From: Ophiodon elongatus
Lineage: Eukaryota; Chordata; Actinopteri; Perciformes; Hexagrammidae
DNA: 64,000 bases
Reading direction: 5' to 3'
NCBI GenBank assembly: GCA_016806645.1
Contig: JACSYO010000690.1
Location: forward strand, 1,212,001 to 1,276,000
This document shows positions 39,401-50,040 of this stretch, one piece after another (the stretch's first letter is position 1; each line of letters starts with the position of its first letter). Both the position numbers and the translations under genes were made by a program. Below the pieces are notes generated by a model. It was not told the origin of the DNA. It did not search any database and worked only from the letters and a program-made list of their open reading frames with translations.

Positions 39401-42400
39401 GCATATCATGGTATGTAAATGCATGTGTTTTCTGAGTATGTGTACGCGTCGTCCACTGCTGTAGTCTGCACGCCTCCAAAAGGTCAGAGTGGTTAACTGC
39501 GGAAAGCCAAGGGCTTAGGCGTCAGGAAATTAAACATGAAATGAAAACAAGCTCCAGTTTGAACATTCTCCCATCTCACTTTCCAATATCCCCACTTCCC
39601 CTCGCTGACTTAAAAGGGAGGAGGGAGGAGAAAGACAAGGAGAGAGGGGTCGGTGGTGGGGGGAGAGAGGGGCTGGAGTGGGAGAGAAGAGGCTGAGTTT
39701 TAACGGGGGGGAAGTTAGGGGGGGAGGGGGCGGGGGAGTACGACAAAAAGATTAAAAGTAGAGGAGTAAAGTTTGGTTATCTTGATCCATCACAATTAAG
39801 ATGACAGCTCGGTAACTGATAACACTATATATTTTATAAAGGAGAGTGGAACTTCGAAATACTTGTACAACATTAGAATACCGACTTTAACCTTAGCCCC
39901 AGAGTTTGTGCCTCTCATGTATTACCTTTACATTCTAGTCATAGAGCTAAGCATCCAATTTTCTTTCTTATAAAGTCCTGGTGATCTTTCAAAAACTCAG
40001 AAAGACGTTTGAAATCACTAACCGCTGATCTGAATATATTTTCATAATCCACAAAGATTTCTAATGTTGTGAATGAAAATGTACTCGATCAGCTACACAA
40101 TAAAAAATAGTTTACCTGTTTTCAGAAGCTGTGACTGTATTTCCTAATCCAGGAAGTAGGAAATGACATGTCTTTGCTCAAGCAAAATAGTGGCTCGTTA
40201 TTGTGTATGAAAATATAGAATATTGGAAAGAAAGATCAATATAAACCGATGTAATACCATTTTTACATTTTTGTTCAGGTTGCACAAATTGAGCAAAGCT
40301 ACTATCTTTGTTTGAATTAGGAAAAGAGGTTCAATTTGAGTAACAAATCTTTATATTCTTTCATCCAGGTGGTTAGAAGAGTCTTGAGGATCTTGCTTTT
40401 TTACAATTTTCTTGTTAGTAAAATCAGATGCTTATCTCTGTGACTTGAATGTACATAAGAGGCTCCCTTAACCTCTGACAAATGAAACCATGTCACAACT
40501 CTCTAGAAACTAAAACTAGAACTGACTGGACTGATGAGCGAGTTTCACACTCATTAGTCTCATCAGGGCCTTTAAGTTGAGGATTATATTTGGAAACCTG
40601 TGATATTATGAGCTCAAATAACCACAGAAGAACCAAAGGAAAGACATGACAAACCTAAAACAATAATAGACCCCAAATCCTCAGGGGGGGCATAACATAG
40701 ACTCTGAGCCCCCCTCCAAACATATGATATAATTCAAAGGGCAACAACCCCTCACCTTGACATTGGGGTTCAGCCACAACCTCAGATATCAGTTTACCAC
40801 TCTGTGAGGGTGAGCTGTCCTCTAATCTCACCAGCTGACCCGAGGAATGTCGGAGTCAGACGACATTTCTTTACGTCACCTTCTCGCAAAAACTCAGTCA
40901 GCGGCTATATGTACCACAGAAGGCCATGTATGGTCTTCTTTTAATAAAAATACTGTCAGAAGAATGATAGGTTTGTGTGCATGTTGCAGTGCTTAAAGTT
41001 TCTTATCTCATTTGATAAATATCCACTCCTGCCCCGAAAGAAAAACTATGGGATAATATCTTTGTGCGACACCGCTCATGTTTGTCACTAAACTCTATTG
41101 TGTTTAAGTTAAAAGAGAAGTGGGGAGAGAGGGACATGATCGGGGGGATTTGAGGAGGTTGACTGAGGGGAAATTGCATGTCAGGGACTGTGAAAACCAC
41201 AAGCTGATTGGTCTGGGAATCAACCCACAATCCAAGTTCAAACCCTCGTGTCAAGGCAGGATTGCTCTCTTTTCTCTTTGAAGAAGTTTCCCTTTCCCTC
41301 TTGGGAGGATAAGATTCAGAGAACCAACAAATACGTACAAATAAACATGAGAAGACATCCAGTACCCCCCTTTGCTCCTCTATTTTCTTGCATGTAGATG
41401 TGAGAAAACTTTGAAGAAAAAAGCAACTGAACAGATCATTTATTTCTGAATCGTTGCAGCTCTAGATCAGAAGACATGTTTGGCCTTACATCAGTTTGGA
41501 GGCTACTTAGGTGTCCAAATAGCTAATATTTCACCACTTATAAAGCAATTGAACTTGAATCAGAACTGAAACCAAATAAATGGCTTGTGCCAAGGAATCC
41601 ATTGTCGACATGGTGGTTATACAATATCAATATCTAGGAGCTGCTTTATCCAATACTGTTCAAGGCTTGTCAAGGCAATTTTCTTTATCCAGCCAAAACA
41701 GCAATATTTGCAATCTGTACAACATTAATACAACAGTTCTCTATACTCAGAACCTCAATTGGGTCAATAAAAAACTCCCCCAAAGAACTTTAACATGGAA
41801 ATAAGAGGAAAAAATCTCAAAAGGAGCTACAGAGGATGAATCCTTCTTCCAGGAAAGACAGACATACAATAGATGTCCTGTATACAGAGAAGAAAAGAAT
41901 TTAAACCAAGCCTGCAGAAGAATATTTCAGGGAATTTTTCTCTCTCTCTCTTTAAATTTTTTGCTCAACTGTCTTCCACCCTTCAGTCCTGCTTTCCTCC
42001 AGTGCCTTCCACAGCTTAAAGAAGTAGGCTTAGCCTGCACTTGGTCTGTCAGCAGGTACTGAAAGTACAACCTACTTCTTATACAGCATCCAATACTTAA
42101 TAACCCCAAAAATGGGCAAAGAAAAGCATATTCTTGGTCAAAAGTTGAACTTTGGTTTCATGGAATATACAGAGGGATTCCCCACTGTATCCCGCGGTGC
42201 TGACATGTGGGGGAGAGCACACCTCTCCCAGAGTGATTTATGAATGGCTACAGGCCCAGATGTGGATCTGTCGACGCTGGCAGCCTGAAGGGAGGCAGAC
42301 GCCTGTGTATCAAAGGGAGGAGCTGATTCGTGCAGCACCAGGGGAGACTCAAAATGTTCACATCAATAGCTCCATGTGGACGGCACTTTAAAGACACGTC

Positions 42401-43686
42401 AAGTCTTAAAACCTGGGCCTGCACTTTCATGTGCTGCAGAATTTATTTGCTTCACTATCTTCATTTTATGTGGTTCAGTTTCGGGAAAGGATGGCTTAGT
42501 TTTTGCAAAAAAGAAAAAAGGTTCTTGGGTTTGCACGGGATATGAGATCTATGAGAGCTTTCTAATATATTCAAGTTTTGTTTGGTAGTGGCTCGTCTGT
42601 TTTTTCCTGATGGGTTGTTTTCTTTGCAGGTGTGGTTCCAGAATCGCAGAGCCAAGTGGAGGAAGAGGGAGCGTTATGGCCAGATGCAGCAGGTCCGGAC
42701 ACATTTCTCTACTGCTTACGAGCTGCCTCTACTAACTCGGCCTGAGAACTATGCACAGGTAAATGAAATGAAGTGGTAGTCAGCTCACTGAATACGCACA
42801 GGTATTCATGATATGAGAAAAATATCAGAGTCATTAATGGATATGAGCAAGGCTTGTTATGAAACCCACAATAAATTATTTCTTAGCAGAAACAAGTATC
42901 ATCTTTCAAGTTGATATAATTACAAGTCCAATATTAAATCTCATTTAGATCTTTTTTTGGCCTCTACCAACTTCTGAGGGAAATATCTGTCTCTTTAGCT
43001 ACTGACTATTCCCTTGTGTTCACGGCTAGCAGCCAACTGTGTCTGTCTGCTGTTTGGTGCTGAGCAGGTAGTGTATAGTGGGTTTTTAGAGCTTTTTCTC
43101 TGAAAACAGCCGACTGCTGCGGCTAACAACAACATTATGAGAGCAGTAAGAGTGAACCAGAACAGTTAAGTTGTGGGCCGGACAGCTAAACAACAAGCTG
43201 AAACTAGCTATAATGCTACGTAAATGCTGGCGCTGCAGATCCAGAGGATGATTTTCTGTAGGTGCATCACCACAAGCGACCCCTCCAACATTGTCATTGG
43301 ATTTTTTTATTTTTTACTATGAATTTTAGCCACTTTAACTCATAATTCTTGCATTTGTTCTCTAGATCCAGAACCCTTCGTGGATCGGGAGCAGCAGTGG
43401 AGCATCTCCAGTGCCGGGTTGCGTTGTGCCTTGTGACTCCGTCTCCTCCTGCATGCCGCCTCATCCTCACGGTCCTGGAGGCATCTCTGATTTCCTGGGC
43501 GTGCCCAGTCCAGGGAGCAGCCACATGGGACAAACACACATGGGCAGCCTTTTTGGGGGTCCCGGGATGGGCGGGGGAATCAATGGCTACGATCTTAACC
43601 TTGATCCAGACCGCAAGTCTTCCAGCATTGCTGCGCTGCGTATGAAGGCCAAGGAACACAGTGCAGCCATCTCTTGGGCTACATGA
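27416..43686 (+). CDS. alx4: ALX homeobox 4 (aristaless-like 4), complete, four coding exons
   Basis: Coding exons are 27416-27755, 36572-36885, 42630-42758 and 43366-43686. All introns have GT-AG ends and the joins keep frame, giving 367 residues. The start MNAACVSYC matches the ALX4 N-terminus. The homeodomain spans residues 173-232, with W220 (position 48), Q222 (position 50, paired-class Q50) and basic WFQNRRAKWRKRE in helix 3. Intron 2 splits it between positions 46 and 47, as is usual for this class. The OAR motif is at about 347-360 (SSIAALRMKAKEHS) and the protein ends ISWAT. The N-terminal half is shorter than in human ALX4 and lacks its Gln/Pro-rich runs. In the family ALX4 is a nuclear transcription factor that binds TAAT dimer sites and patterns craniofacial and limb mesenchyme. 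ALX1 and ALX3 fit less well at both ends. Teleosts keep alx4a and alx4b; linkage to lmo2 makes alx4b my guess, unproven. Confidence 0.97.
27973..28016. repeat. TA-rich simple repeat
   Basis: Alternating TA units with TTTA interruptions lie about 220 bases into alx4 intron 1. Confidence 0.75.
32022..32051. repeat. Perfect 14-bp hairpin flanked by 10-bp direct repeats
   Basis: Arms at 32022-32035 and 32038-32051 are exact inverted copies around a 2-base centre. GTCAAGAAAG occurs on both sides, at 32002-32011 and 32053-32062. Confidence 0.8.
34012..34372. mobile_element. Family B MITE-like element in alx4 intron 1
   Basis: It contains GGCTTTGCTTAGCAACAAGG, GGTGGAAACAGCTAGCTCG, GGTAACAAAATCCGACAACT, AGCACCTCTAAAACGCACTA and GACATGAAAGTGGTATTATT. 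Related words occur, in the other orientation, at 47545-47850. No reading frame. Confidence 0.6.
36221..36519. mobile_element. Short element with AAAGGG-type ends beside alx4 exon 2
   Basis: Left end ATTAAAGGGTCTCTCCAG and right end GAAGTGCCCCTTTAAAT are imperfect inverted copies. Internal blocks CTCCTGGATCCTACATTTCC and CATGATGCAAATGGACAG are ones I know from repeated fish elements. It ends only 52 bases before the exon 2 acceptor. Confidence 0.55.
37066..37250. repeat. GGTTAGGTTTAGG-type teleost repeat fragment
   Basis: CACAAAAACACCGTGGTTAG followed by GTTTAGGGAAACATGGTGG and further degraded units is a word order common in fish repeats. Edges are uncertain. Confidence 0.4.
37330..37579. 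mobile_element. hAT-like non-autonomous element with GATGCAC ends
   Basis: Left end AGATGCACCAATCCAAC and right end ATTGTGCATCTCT are inverted copies. CAAGTACCGATCCGATATTG lies inside. This pattern fits the common fish hAT-derived repeats with GATGCACCGATC ends. No transposase frame. Confidence 0.6.
39612..39740 (+). other. G-rich purine tract with G-quadruplex potential
   Basis: Four G runs lie within 32 bases: 39705-39711 (7), 39718-39724 (7), 39726-39730 (5) and 39732-39736 (5), with loops of 6, 1 and 1. Preceding purine-rich sequence from 39612 extends the tract. It is on the sense strand of alx4, in intron 2. Confidence 0.75.
42952..43312 (+). mobile_element. Teleost repeat filling much of alx4 intron 3
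   Basis: It contains CTACCAACTTCTGAGGGAAA, GTCTGCTGTTTGGTGCTGAG, AGGTAGTGTATAGTGGG, CAGCCGACTGCTGCGGC and GCTACGTAAATGCTGGCGC. I recognise this as a dispersed percomorph repeat. It takes up about 60 percent of the 607-bp intron and ends about 53 bases before the exon 4 acceptor. Confidence 0.6.
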
Positions 43687-45250
43687 GGTCTCAGCCCTGT
43701 ACCACCCTGCCCCCTCATGGCCCTCTTCTCTGGAGCAGCCATCAGCAAGCTGAGCAGCTGTGGGGGAGGAGGGAGTTTTTCTGAGAGCACTAATGATAAC
43801 ACAGGTCAAATGAACAGGCAGAGACTGTGGAGATAACAGAGGCCACTACAGCGGCCAACGCAACCAAGATTACAACTGTGACTGTGACAATCAGCAGATG
43901 CTGAAAGTGAGAGAAATACAGAGGTGTGACTCGGAAGAAGATGTTACTGAGACATTGTGTTCACTCTTGATTCCTTGATCTCTCAGGTCTCATTGAAATA
44001 TGGGTTTAGTCCCCAATAAACTGGGTATCAATCATGATAGTGATCGGTTTCAGTAAGAAAAGCAATATAATAAATACGGCTTACAAAATACTATCATAGA
44101 ATAAAGGAATGCAGTGCCAAAGCCAGCAATATCATACAGTATATTAATTTACAGAGGTAAGCTTGATTCACGTTATTTACTTCCCATAGCTTATTTTTTA
44201 TACCACCCATTCTGCTCCACTCATTTTGTTTGTGTTACTTTAGACTTGTCTCTCATACTGTATACTGTACATGAGTTCAAGTACATATCTGAGTACCAAG
44301 TGAGTGAGAGTTTTGTTTGTCAGTTGCCATTGCAAACTGTCCTTTAAAACACAATAATTGGTTATAAAAGAAAATGTAAATTTTGTCGAAGCCTGAGGTG
44401 CATAGTTTATGTCCCTGCAAAGAAGGACAGAGGTTGAATGCAATAAGTGAACAGAGTCTAATTGAGTGAGAGCAGACATGGCCTGTGCCAATTTATTCTG
44501 GGAGGAGGGCAGGCATTGGATTGGCAGCAATTTCAAACCAACGTGTCATTTCCTCCCCCAGGGCTGCCTCCACAGGTTCTCCTGCTAGGCTTAGGCCTCA
44601 GGTTACAGGAAACACCGTCTCCACTGGCAGACAAGGCCTGGCAATGCACAGCAGCAGCCTTCAACACCAACTAGCCACGCCAGCTTCAATCAGCGACCAA
44701 CAGGAATAGACACACTTAATTAGCATTAAAGTGAGCTGTCCTGCCCCGTGAACACCGTAGTACATCACAGCGCACACAGTGAGGACATACTGCACACAAA
44801 GTTCCACACGCTGTAACAATCAATTCACCGTTGGACGTAGGCTCAGCAAAGGTGACTCTGGGATTGGTAGCTCGCTCACAGAATCCGTCACATGCCAGAA
44901 ACTGCCGGCCAAATCAGTGGCCCCAATCGTCTCGAAGAGCATTCTGTATTGTTTAGGTAATGTGATGACTTTTGAGCTGGACTACAGGAATGTGGTGAAT
45001 ATGTCCAGTGATTGCAGGAGTGTCTCTGTGTGTTACCCCGTCGGAATAAGCTTGTCACCAGAGCTGGGCTGCAGGCTGAGGCTAGAGACAGGCTTCATTA
45101 GACTTTTGGCTGATCTCTCTATGACGCCTGCTGGGCTACATATCCGTTTTCTTTCCCCGATGAGGATGATGGCAGAATATTCTGTTTCTGCTCCTCGTAG
45201 CTGGTTGATCTTTAACATATGAGTGCCCATTTCAACCTCCTGCTTGAGAG

Positions 45251-45520
45251 TAGGACTGGAACTAATCGATTAATTGTTTGGTCTATAACATGCCAGAAAT
45301 GTTTTTTTCTCACAATACCAATCTATGAAAAGTCCAAAGCGACATTTGTTTAATTGCCCCAAACCTCAAAATATTCAGTTTACTATCATAAGATAAAGAA
45401 CAGCAGCAAAGCTAGAGACTGGAACCGAAGAATATTTGCCTTTTGTGCTTGAAAAATTATTCAGAATTATTATGAATATAGTTGTTGATTGATTTTCTGT
45501 TAATCCATCATTGCAACTTT
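45251..45520. mobile_element. Family C (TAATCGAT-type) element
   Basis: It starts GGACTGGAACTAATCGATTA and contains GTTTGGTCTATAACATGCC and AAAATATTCAGTTTACTATC. It ends with GTTAATCCATCATTGCAACT. Related to the copy at 21488-21762, in the opposite orientation by its end words. Confidence 0.6.
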
Positions 45521-46584
45521 ACAATTCCTCCGTTAAATTGTAGAAAGAAATGAAGAGCTTTCCTTTTTTCATTGGAAGGAAAAAACCTGTCCTAATATCT
45601 TCCAGTGAAACAATAGATTGTTGTTGCCTTCAAATCAATCCCTTTCCTGTCAACAGCGAAATGAGTAAATGAGGTGACAACAGGAAGATTACTTTGACAC
45701 AAGCTACAATACCGTTAATATATTCTACACAGAGGTTTTATTGGCAGTACGTAAAAAATATCATCAAATGAGAAGACAAAGGGCTCTAAAATAGAGCCAT
45801 GACTCTATTCAATACAGGAGAGAGATTTTGAATTAATATAGATTTTTTTATGTAAGGACTAAAAATCCAAAACATTATCATCAAAAGATAAAAACAAGAT
45901 GTGGCCAAAATAACTTATTGTACGACTACATGCGTGACTGAATTCCTACTTTGTCGAGTTGAGTTTGTCGCTGGTCTTCCCTCTAGCTCCACTCCTCTGC
46001 AGCTCCGTCCATGTTGATACTACTGAAATGAAGCAATTGAAATCCATAGTTATAATGTCGTATTGTGTGAATGTGAACAATATAAATGATATTGTTCTCT
46101 TGCTTGTACATTTGTTTTGCTTATTTGTCAAATAATGGACCTCCATTGAAGTATTACAGTAACATTGCCTAGAGATGTTAAAATTATGTTTTGTTTTATT
46201 CTGAAGAGTTGCTCTGGACTTTTACCGAGGTTGAAATTGCTTTCTAATTTTCTTATGGCTTTAAGCAGCTTTTTATCTATTAATCAAGTATTTCTACTTC
46301 TGATTGTGACTTTATATAATGTGTTATTGCAATAAGTTATTGCACTTACAGTGTTGGAGAAGTTTTTTTTTATTATTATTTTTGACTTCCACTAGGACAG
46401 TCGTCTCTTTGCTAAAGCCAGAGGCGTGTGGGTTTGTGTCCCAACAGTCGAGAACTGTCTCCTGAACCCGTCCATATTTAGCACCATGAACAGCATCACT
46501 GACATCTGTTTAAGGTGCCTGACATTTGTTTGTACAGAAGTAACTTGGTGTTTTTGTTGATGATGACTTTGAAGTGATTTTGAA

Positions 46585-46590
46585 ATAAAT
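46585..46590 (+). terminator. alx4: Candidate distal polyadenylation signal of alx4
   Basis: AATAAA sits in TTGAAATAAATGAATC. The proximal alternative is AATAAA at 44015-44020. Which is used cannot be told from sequence. Confidence 0.3.
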
Positions 46591-46795
46591 GAATCTCCAA
46601 CGGTTGAATGAGATTTTTTTCTTTCCAGGCCCTGAAACCTACTTTCTCAGTTTCTCTTCTTCCTCTGACCGGTGAGGTCCTACAGATCACACTAATGTCT
46701 CACGTTTTTTATTTGTCGCATGCTCAACATATTTTTACATTGTGCATTGTTATATGTGCTATACTATACATAAATATATACACAGCAAATATAAA

Positions 46796-47025
46796 TTAGG
46801 GCTGTCCTCGCCCAAAGAAGGTCTCGAATTTCTCCGCAAAGAATCACACAACAAAGTACCACTTTCAATCTTATGTTTACCAGATATTTGCTCATAAGTT
46901 TCTTGGAAATAAGTTATTCAGCATAAAAAAAGGATAAAAAACTACTAATCAACTATAGAAGTCTTAGTTGACTAATACTAAAATGACCGATTAGTCGACT
47001 AATCGATTAAGAGGGGTAACCCTAA
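46796..47025. mobile_element. Short element with TTAGGGCTG-type ends
   Basis: Left TTAGGGCTGTCC and right AGGGGTAACCCTAA are imperfect inverted ends. GATTAGTCGACTAATCGATT lies near the right end. Typical of short hAT-like non-autonomous fish elements. Confidence 0.5.
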
Positions 47026-47544
47026 CAGAAAAACAATATATACAACAAGAAAAACTATAGAATGAAAACTATATACAACAAAGATAAGATAATATCTGCA
47101 TATTGACTATAGTGCAAATAGAGAGGGATGCAGGGGAATAGTAAAGGTAAGTGACAATAACATCAGAGGTCTGTCAGGAGTCTATTGTCTGCCAAAGGTT
47201 GAAACTGGATTTAGGTGGAAAAAGGTGATGTCAAATACTTCGACGCACAAATCAGTATTTAGCAATATTTTATGCTAAATCGAATGGCACTTGTTGGGTT
47301 GTTTGCCTTTTTTGTCAAGCCACTGAAAATCAAATCTGATCAAACCACACAAACACAGTCGTATGAAGCAGACTACATTACATTCCCCATAATACACTAA
47401 CTTTACTGCATAGTGAGTAAACTGATATTTCAGACACTTAGGAATCATTGTTATTTTGTGTCACACAACTCAAATAAAATGTTGGGAGGAGGGGGAGGGG
47501 GGATTTAATGTACTATAAAGTAAATATGGAGTATATTCGTATAC

Positions 47545-47850
47545 CTTAAAGGAATAGTTCAACTTTTTAGGAACATTAACACAAGTTTCTACCACGGCAT
47601 GACATTTTTACAGTTCACTTTTTGATTTGATGAGACAAACAAGCTATAACGTGTTAATTAGTGAGCTTAAGAGGTGCTGGTAGGTGGTGACCTCGATCAC
47701 TTTCGACGGAGCCAAGATAGCCCTTCCCATCTGTTTCCAGTCTCTTTATGCTAAGCTAAGCTAACTGGTTGCCAGTTGAAGCTTTACATTTAACAGACAG
47801 ATATAATAGTGGTATCATTCTTCTCATATAACTCTTGACAAAAATATGAA
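47545..47850. mobile_element. Family B MITE-like element
   Basis: It starts CCTTAAAGGAATAGTTCAAC and contains GCTTAAGAGGTGCTGGTAGG, TTATGCTAAGCTAAGCTAAC and TAATAGTGGTATCATTCTTC. It shares blocks with the copies at 9484-9835 and 34012-34372. Confidence 0.65.
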
Positions 47851-47929
47851 TGACTTCAGATAATGTATATTAAATACAAACTAAGACTTTCTTCAATCTG
47901 TAGCTTTGAGGTTTGCCTAATTTGTCATG

Positions 47930-48570
47930 AATATTATGCTTTGAGTTTACACTTGAAGACTTTCAAAGTTGTCAGATCGCTGTACGGTTCACACGACAAA
48001 ACTTGTCTTGTAATCACTACATGACAGTCCATGAATATCATGCTTCAAGCCCAGTTCACCCTCAAAGAATATCATATAGACTGCTCCAGTACTTTCACTG
48101 CGAGGAATCCACGACGAGGTCTCCAAACTACACTTTGTCATGAAAACACAGGAGACAGGATTTTTTGTTCAAGCAATACGCGGAACATTCCTTGTAGTCA
48201 TGCTTGTTGATTCATAGCCTGTTACCTACAGGTGCAACAACAACTTTGGTCAATGTTGCCAAAGCAACACATGCAGTAGAGTTCCAATCGTTGCAGGCGC
48301 CCCTCCCCCAGGTTTCTCCTCAAAATTGTCTGGAGCTCCCAGACAGGTCCAGATATTAAGAAAGCTAGTTATCTGGGTTGTGACTGGATGCATCAGCGAG
48401 CCTCTCTGCTCGCGTCTTTGAACAGTTCACATATAACGCTCGAGCACCGATTTGCGAGCGCCGAGCAGACACTGATTTGCCTCTGATTTGGGGCTTTTGT
48501 CGGGGAGCTCCAAATACTGTCGGCGACTTGAAAATCAGAGCTAAAGTTGTGAAGTGGGAACTAAGCATAA
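47930..48570. mobile_element. Long degenerate dispersed repeat
   Basis: It contains CAGACAGGTCCAGATATTAA, GTCTTTGAACAGTTCACATA, GAGCACCGATTTGCGAGCG, ACACTGATTTGCCTCTGATT and AAAATCAGAGCTAAAGTTGT. I recognise this as a common fish repeat; its class is not clear to me. A minus-strand frame of 67 codons inside has no known domain. Confidence 0.45.
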
Positions 48571-49609
48571 AAGAAAAAGAGAAAGAGTTTTGAACTACTT
48601 ACCAGCAAAGTAAGACCAGTGTATATACACAGATATTAACGTGCTGATATGTAATGACAAAAAACAACAGGCATCAGTAAACTATAAAAATAAATAATTT
48701 AACATTGACTCAAGATGATTGTGTTTGCTTGTGGGTGACTGTGTGTGGTTAAAGGTGGATGATATGTGATCCCATTCTTTTTCTCGCATCAGCAGCTTCC
48801 AGATGGGATGCTCTGGCCGAGCCATTAGACCCAGAGTTAAGCCTAATAGTTGGAATGGGCCTTAAATATCTCCAGGTGGTCTTTGGCTAACAGAGTAGTT
48901 TTGGCCGAGTGAGAGAAAGCTGTCATGCAATACAGTATGCAACATTGTTTCACACAGATGTTCTTTGTTTTTGCAATAGGAGCTCAATCATGCAACAAAA
49001 CAATCCTCAGAAAAAAACATTTCTAATCACTTCAAAACATCTTTCCTACACAACAAAAACTATGTCTGTAATCAATCCACCCTTTATTTTAAACTTTGTG
49101 CTGAATATCATCCACAGAAGGCACAACAACTTAGGACAACTCTCACGTAAGACAAAGGGAAGGCACGGCCAGGAAACCAGAAAAAGATAACCCCTGCCAA
49201 TTCCCATCTTGCCATTGCTGTGGTCCTTACCCTGCAAAGAATGTTGGAGCACTTCCATTTCTGCTCTCTCCCAGCAACAATAGCTGTCTTTTCCACAGTT
49301 GTGCAAGAGTTTAACTGGAGCATTGTGATTGCACGAGAATGGGAAAACTCAAAAGAAGACTGCTGTCACCCAGTAAAGCTTCCAGCTCTAGTCGAGGAAC
49401 TGGAGATCATCAATCGGACTGCAATGGAAATGGAATGAATAGGAGAGGAGCTGCTTCAGCGGAGGCTTGTACATGTCAAATTAAATACTCATCATGCAAT
49501 AGCCGTTTCCTCTTTTATGTCCTTCATGATGCTTATAATAATGGTAACAAAAAACTTAAAGGAGTACTTTACTCACAAAATTAGAATTTTTAAAAATATT
49601 CACAAAACT
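48571..49609. other. Intergenic spacer, no gene recognised
   Basis: Frames are below 100 codons with no domain. No RNA gene was seen. Confidence 0.4.
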
Positions 49610-50040
49610 GAGAAAAGTCTTGATGAATTAAAATTGATGGAGGATTTAACATTAGCAAAAGTATTTTAAAACATCAGTTTACAAACTCTACCACAACTTG
49701 AGTAGTATTATCCAAAACTCATTTATCCATTTATCTCAGTGCTTCCCAATCACATGCATCTTTTGGTAAAACCTTACTATTTAAAACACTTTGAACTCAT
49801 CCAGACTCGCATGGACGAGTAGCAAGCCTGCACAGGCGTGAGACTGTGAATGCGGAAGTGTTTTAAAAAGGTGGTTTTAGCAAAGATGCATGTGTTTGGG
49901 AAGTCGTGAGCATACAACTGGGTAAATGGGACTTGGATTGTACTGCATGAGTTGTGTGAGTTTGTAAGCGGATGGTTTGATATTGTTTTGCTGTCGTTAA
50001 ACACAACCCTAATTTACAACAATTCATCAAGACTTTTCTC
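49610..50040. mobile_element. Foldback-like element with perfect 20-bp inverted repeats
   Basis: Arms at 49610-49629 and 50021-50040 are exact reverse complements of 20 bases, starting GAGAAAAGTC and ending GACTTTTCTC. The interior has no coding frame of note. No target-site duplication could be settled by eye, so the element may extend beyond the arms (AAAGGAGTACTTTACTCACA begins at about 49559). Confidence 0.6.

Larger units (their letters stand above)
36886..42629 (+). other. alx4: alx4 intron 2 (5.7 kb)
   Basis: Donor GTGAGG and acceptor TTTGCAG bound it, inside the homeobox. It holds two repeats near its 5' end (about 37066-37250 and 37330-37579), a CT-rich patch at about 38765-38800 and a G-rich tract at 39600-39740. 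A family C end fragment lies at about 41420-41465 (AATCGTTGCAGCTCTAG). No further exon was recognised. Confidence 0.6.
43687..46590 (+). other. alx4: Probable long alx4 3' untranslated region
   Basis: AATAAA signals occur at 44015-44020 and 46585-46590. The sequence just before the second is T-rich and plausible for a transcript end, giving a UTR of about 2.9 kb that would include a family C element at 45251-45520. If the first signal is used, the UTR is about 330 bases. An open frame of 147 codons at 44779-45222 shows no domain. Confidence 0.4.

Noticed and set aside
41215..41270. Possible tRNA B-box (AGTTCAAACCC)
   Set aside because: No matching A-box, no cloverleaf stems at the right distances, and the B-box is imperfect.
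43294..43809. 171-codon minus-strand open frame
   Set aside because: It lies antisense to alx4 exon 4, has no domain and no independent splice or promoter support. The sense-strand exon explains the openness.
44779..45222. 147-codon plus-strand open frame after alx4
   Set aside because: No recognisable domain and no splice context. It falls in the probable alx4 3' UTR; the length is possible by chance in a less AT-rich stretch.
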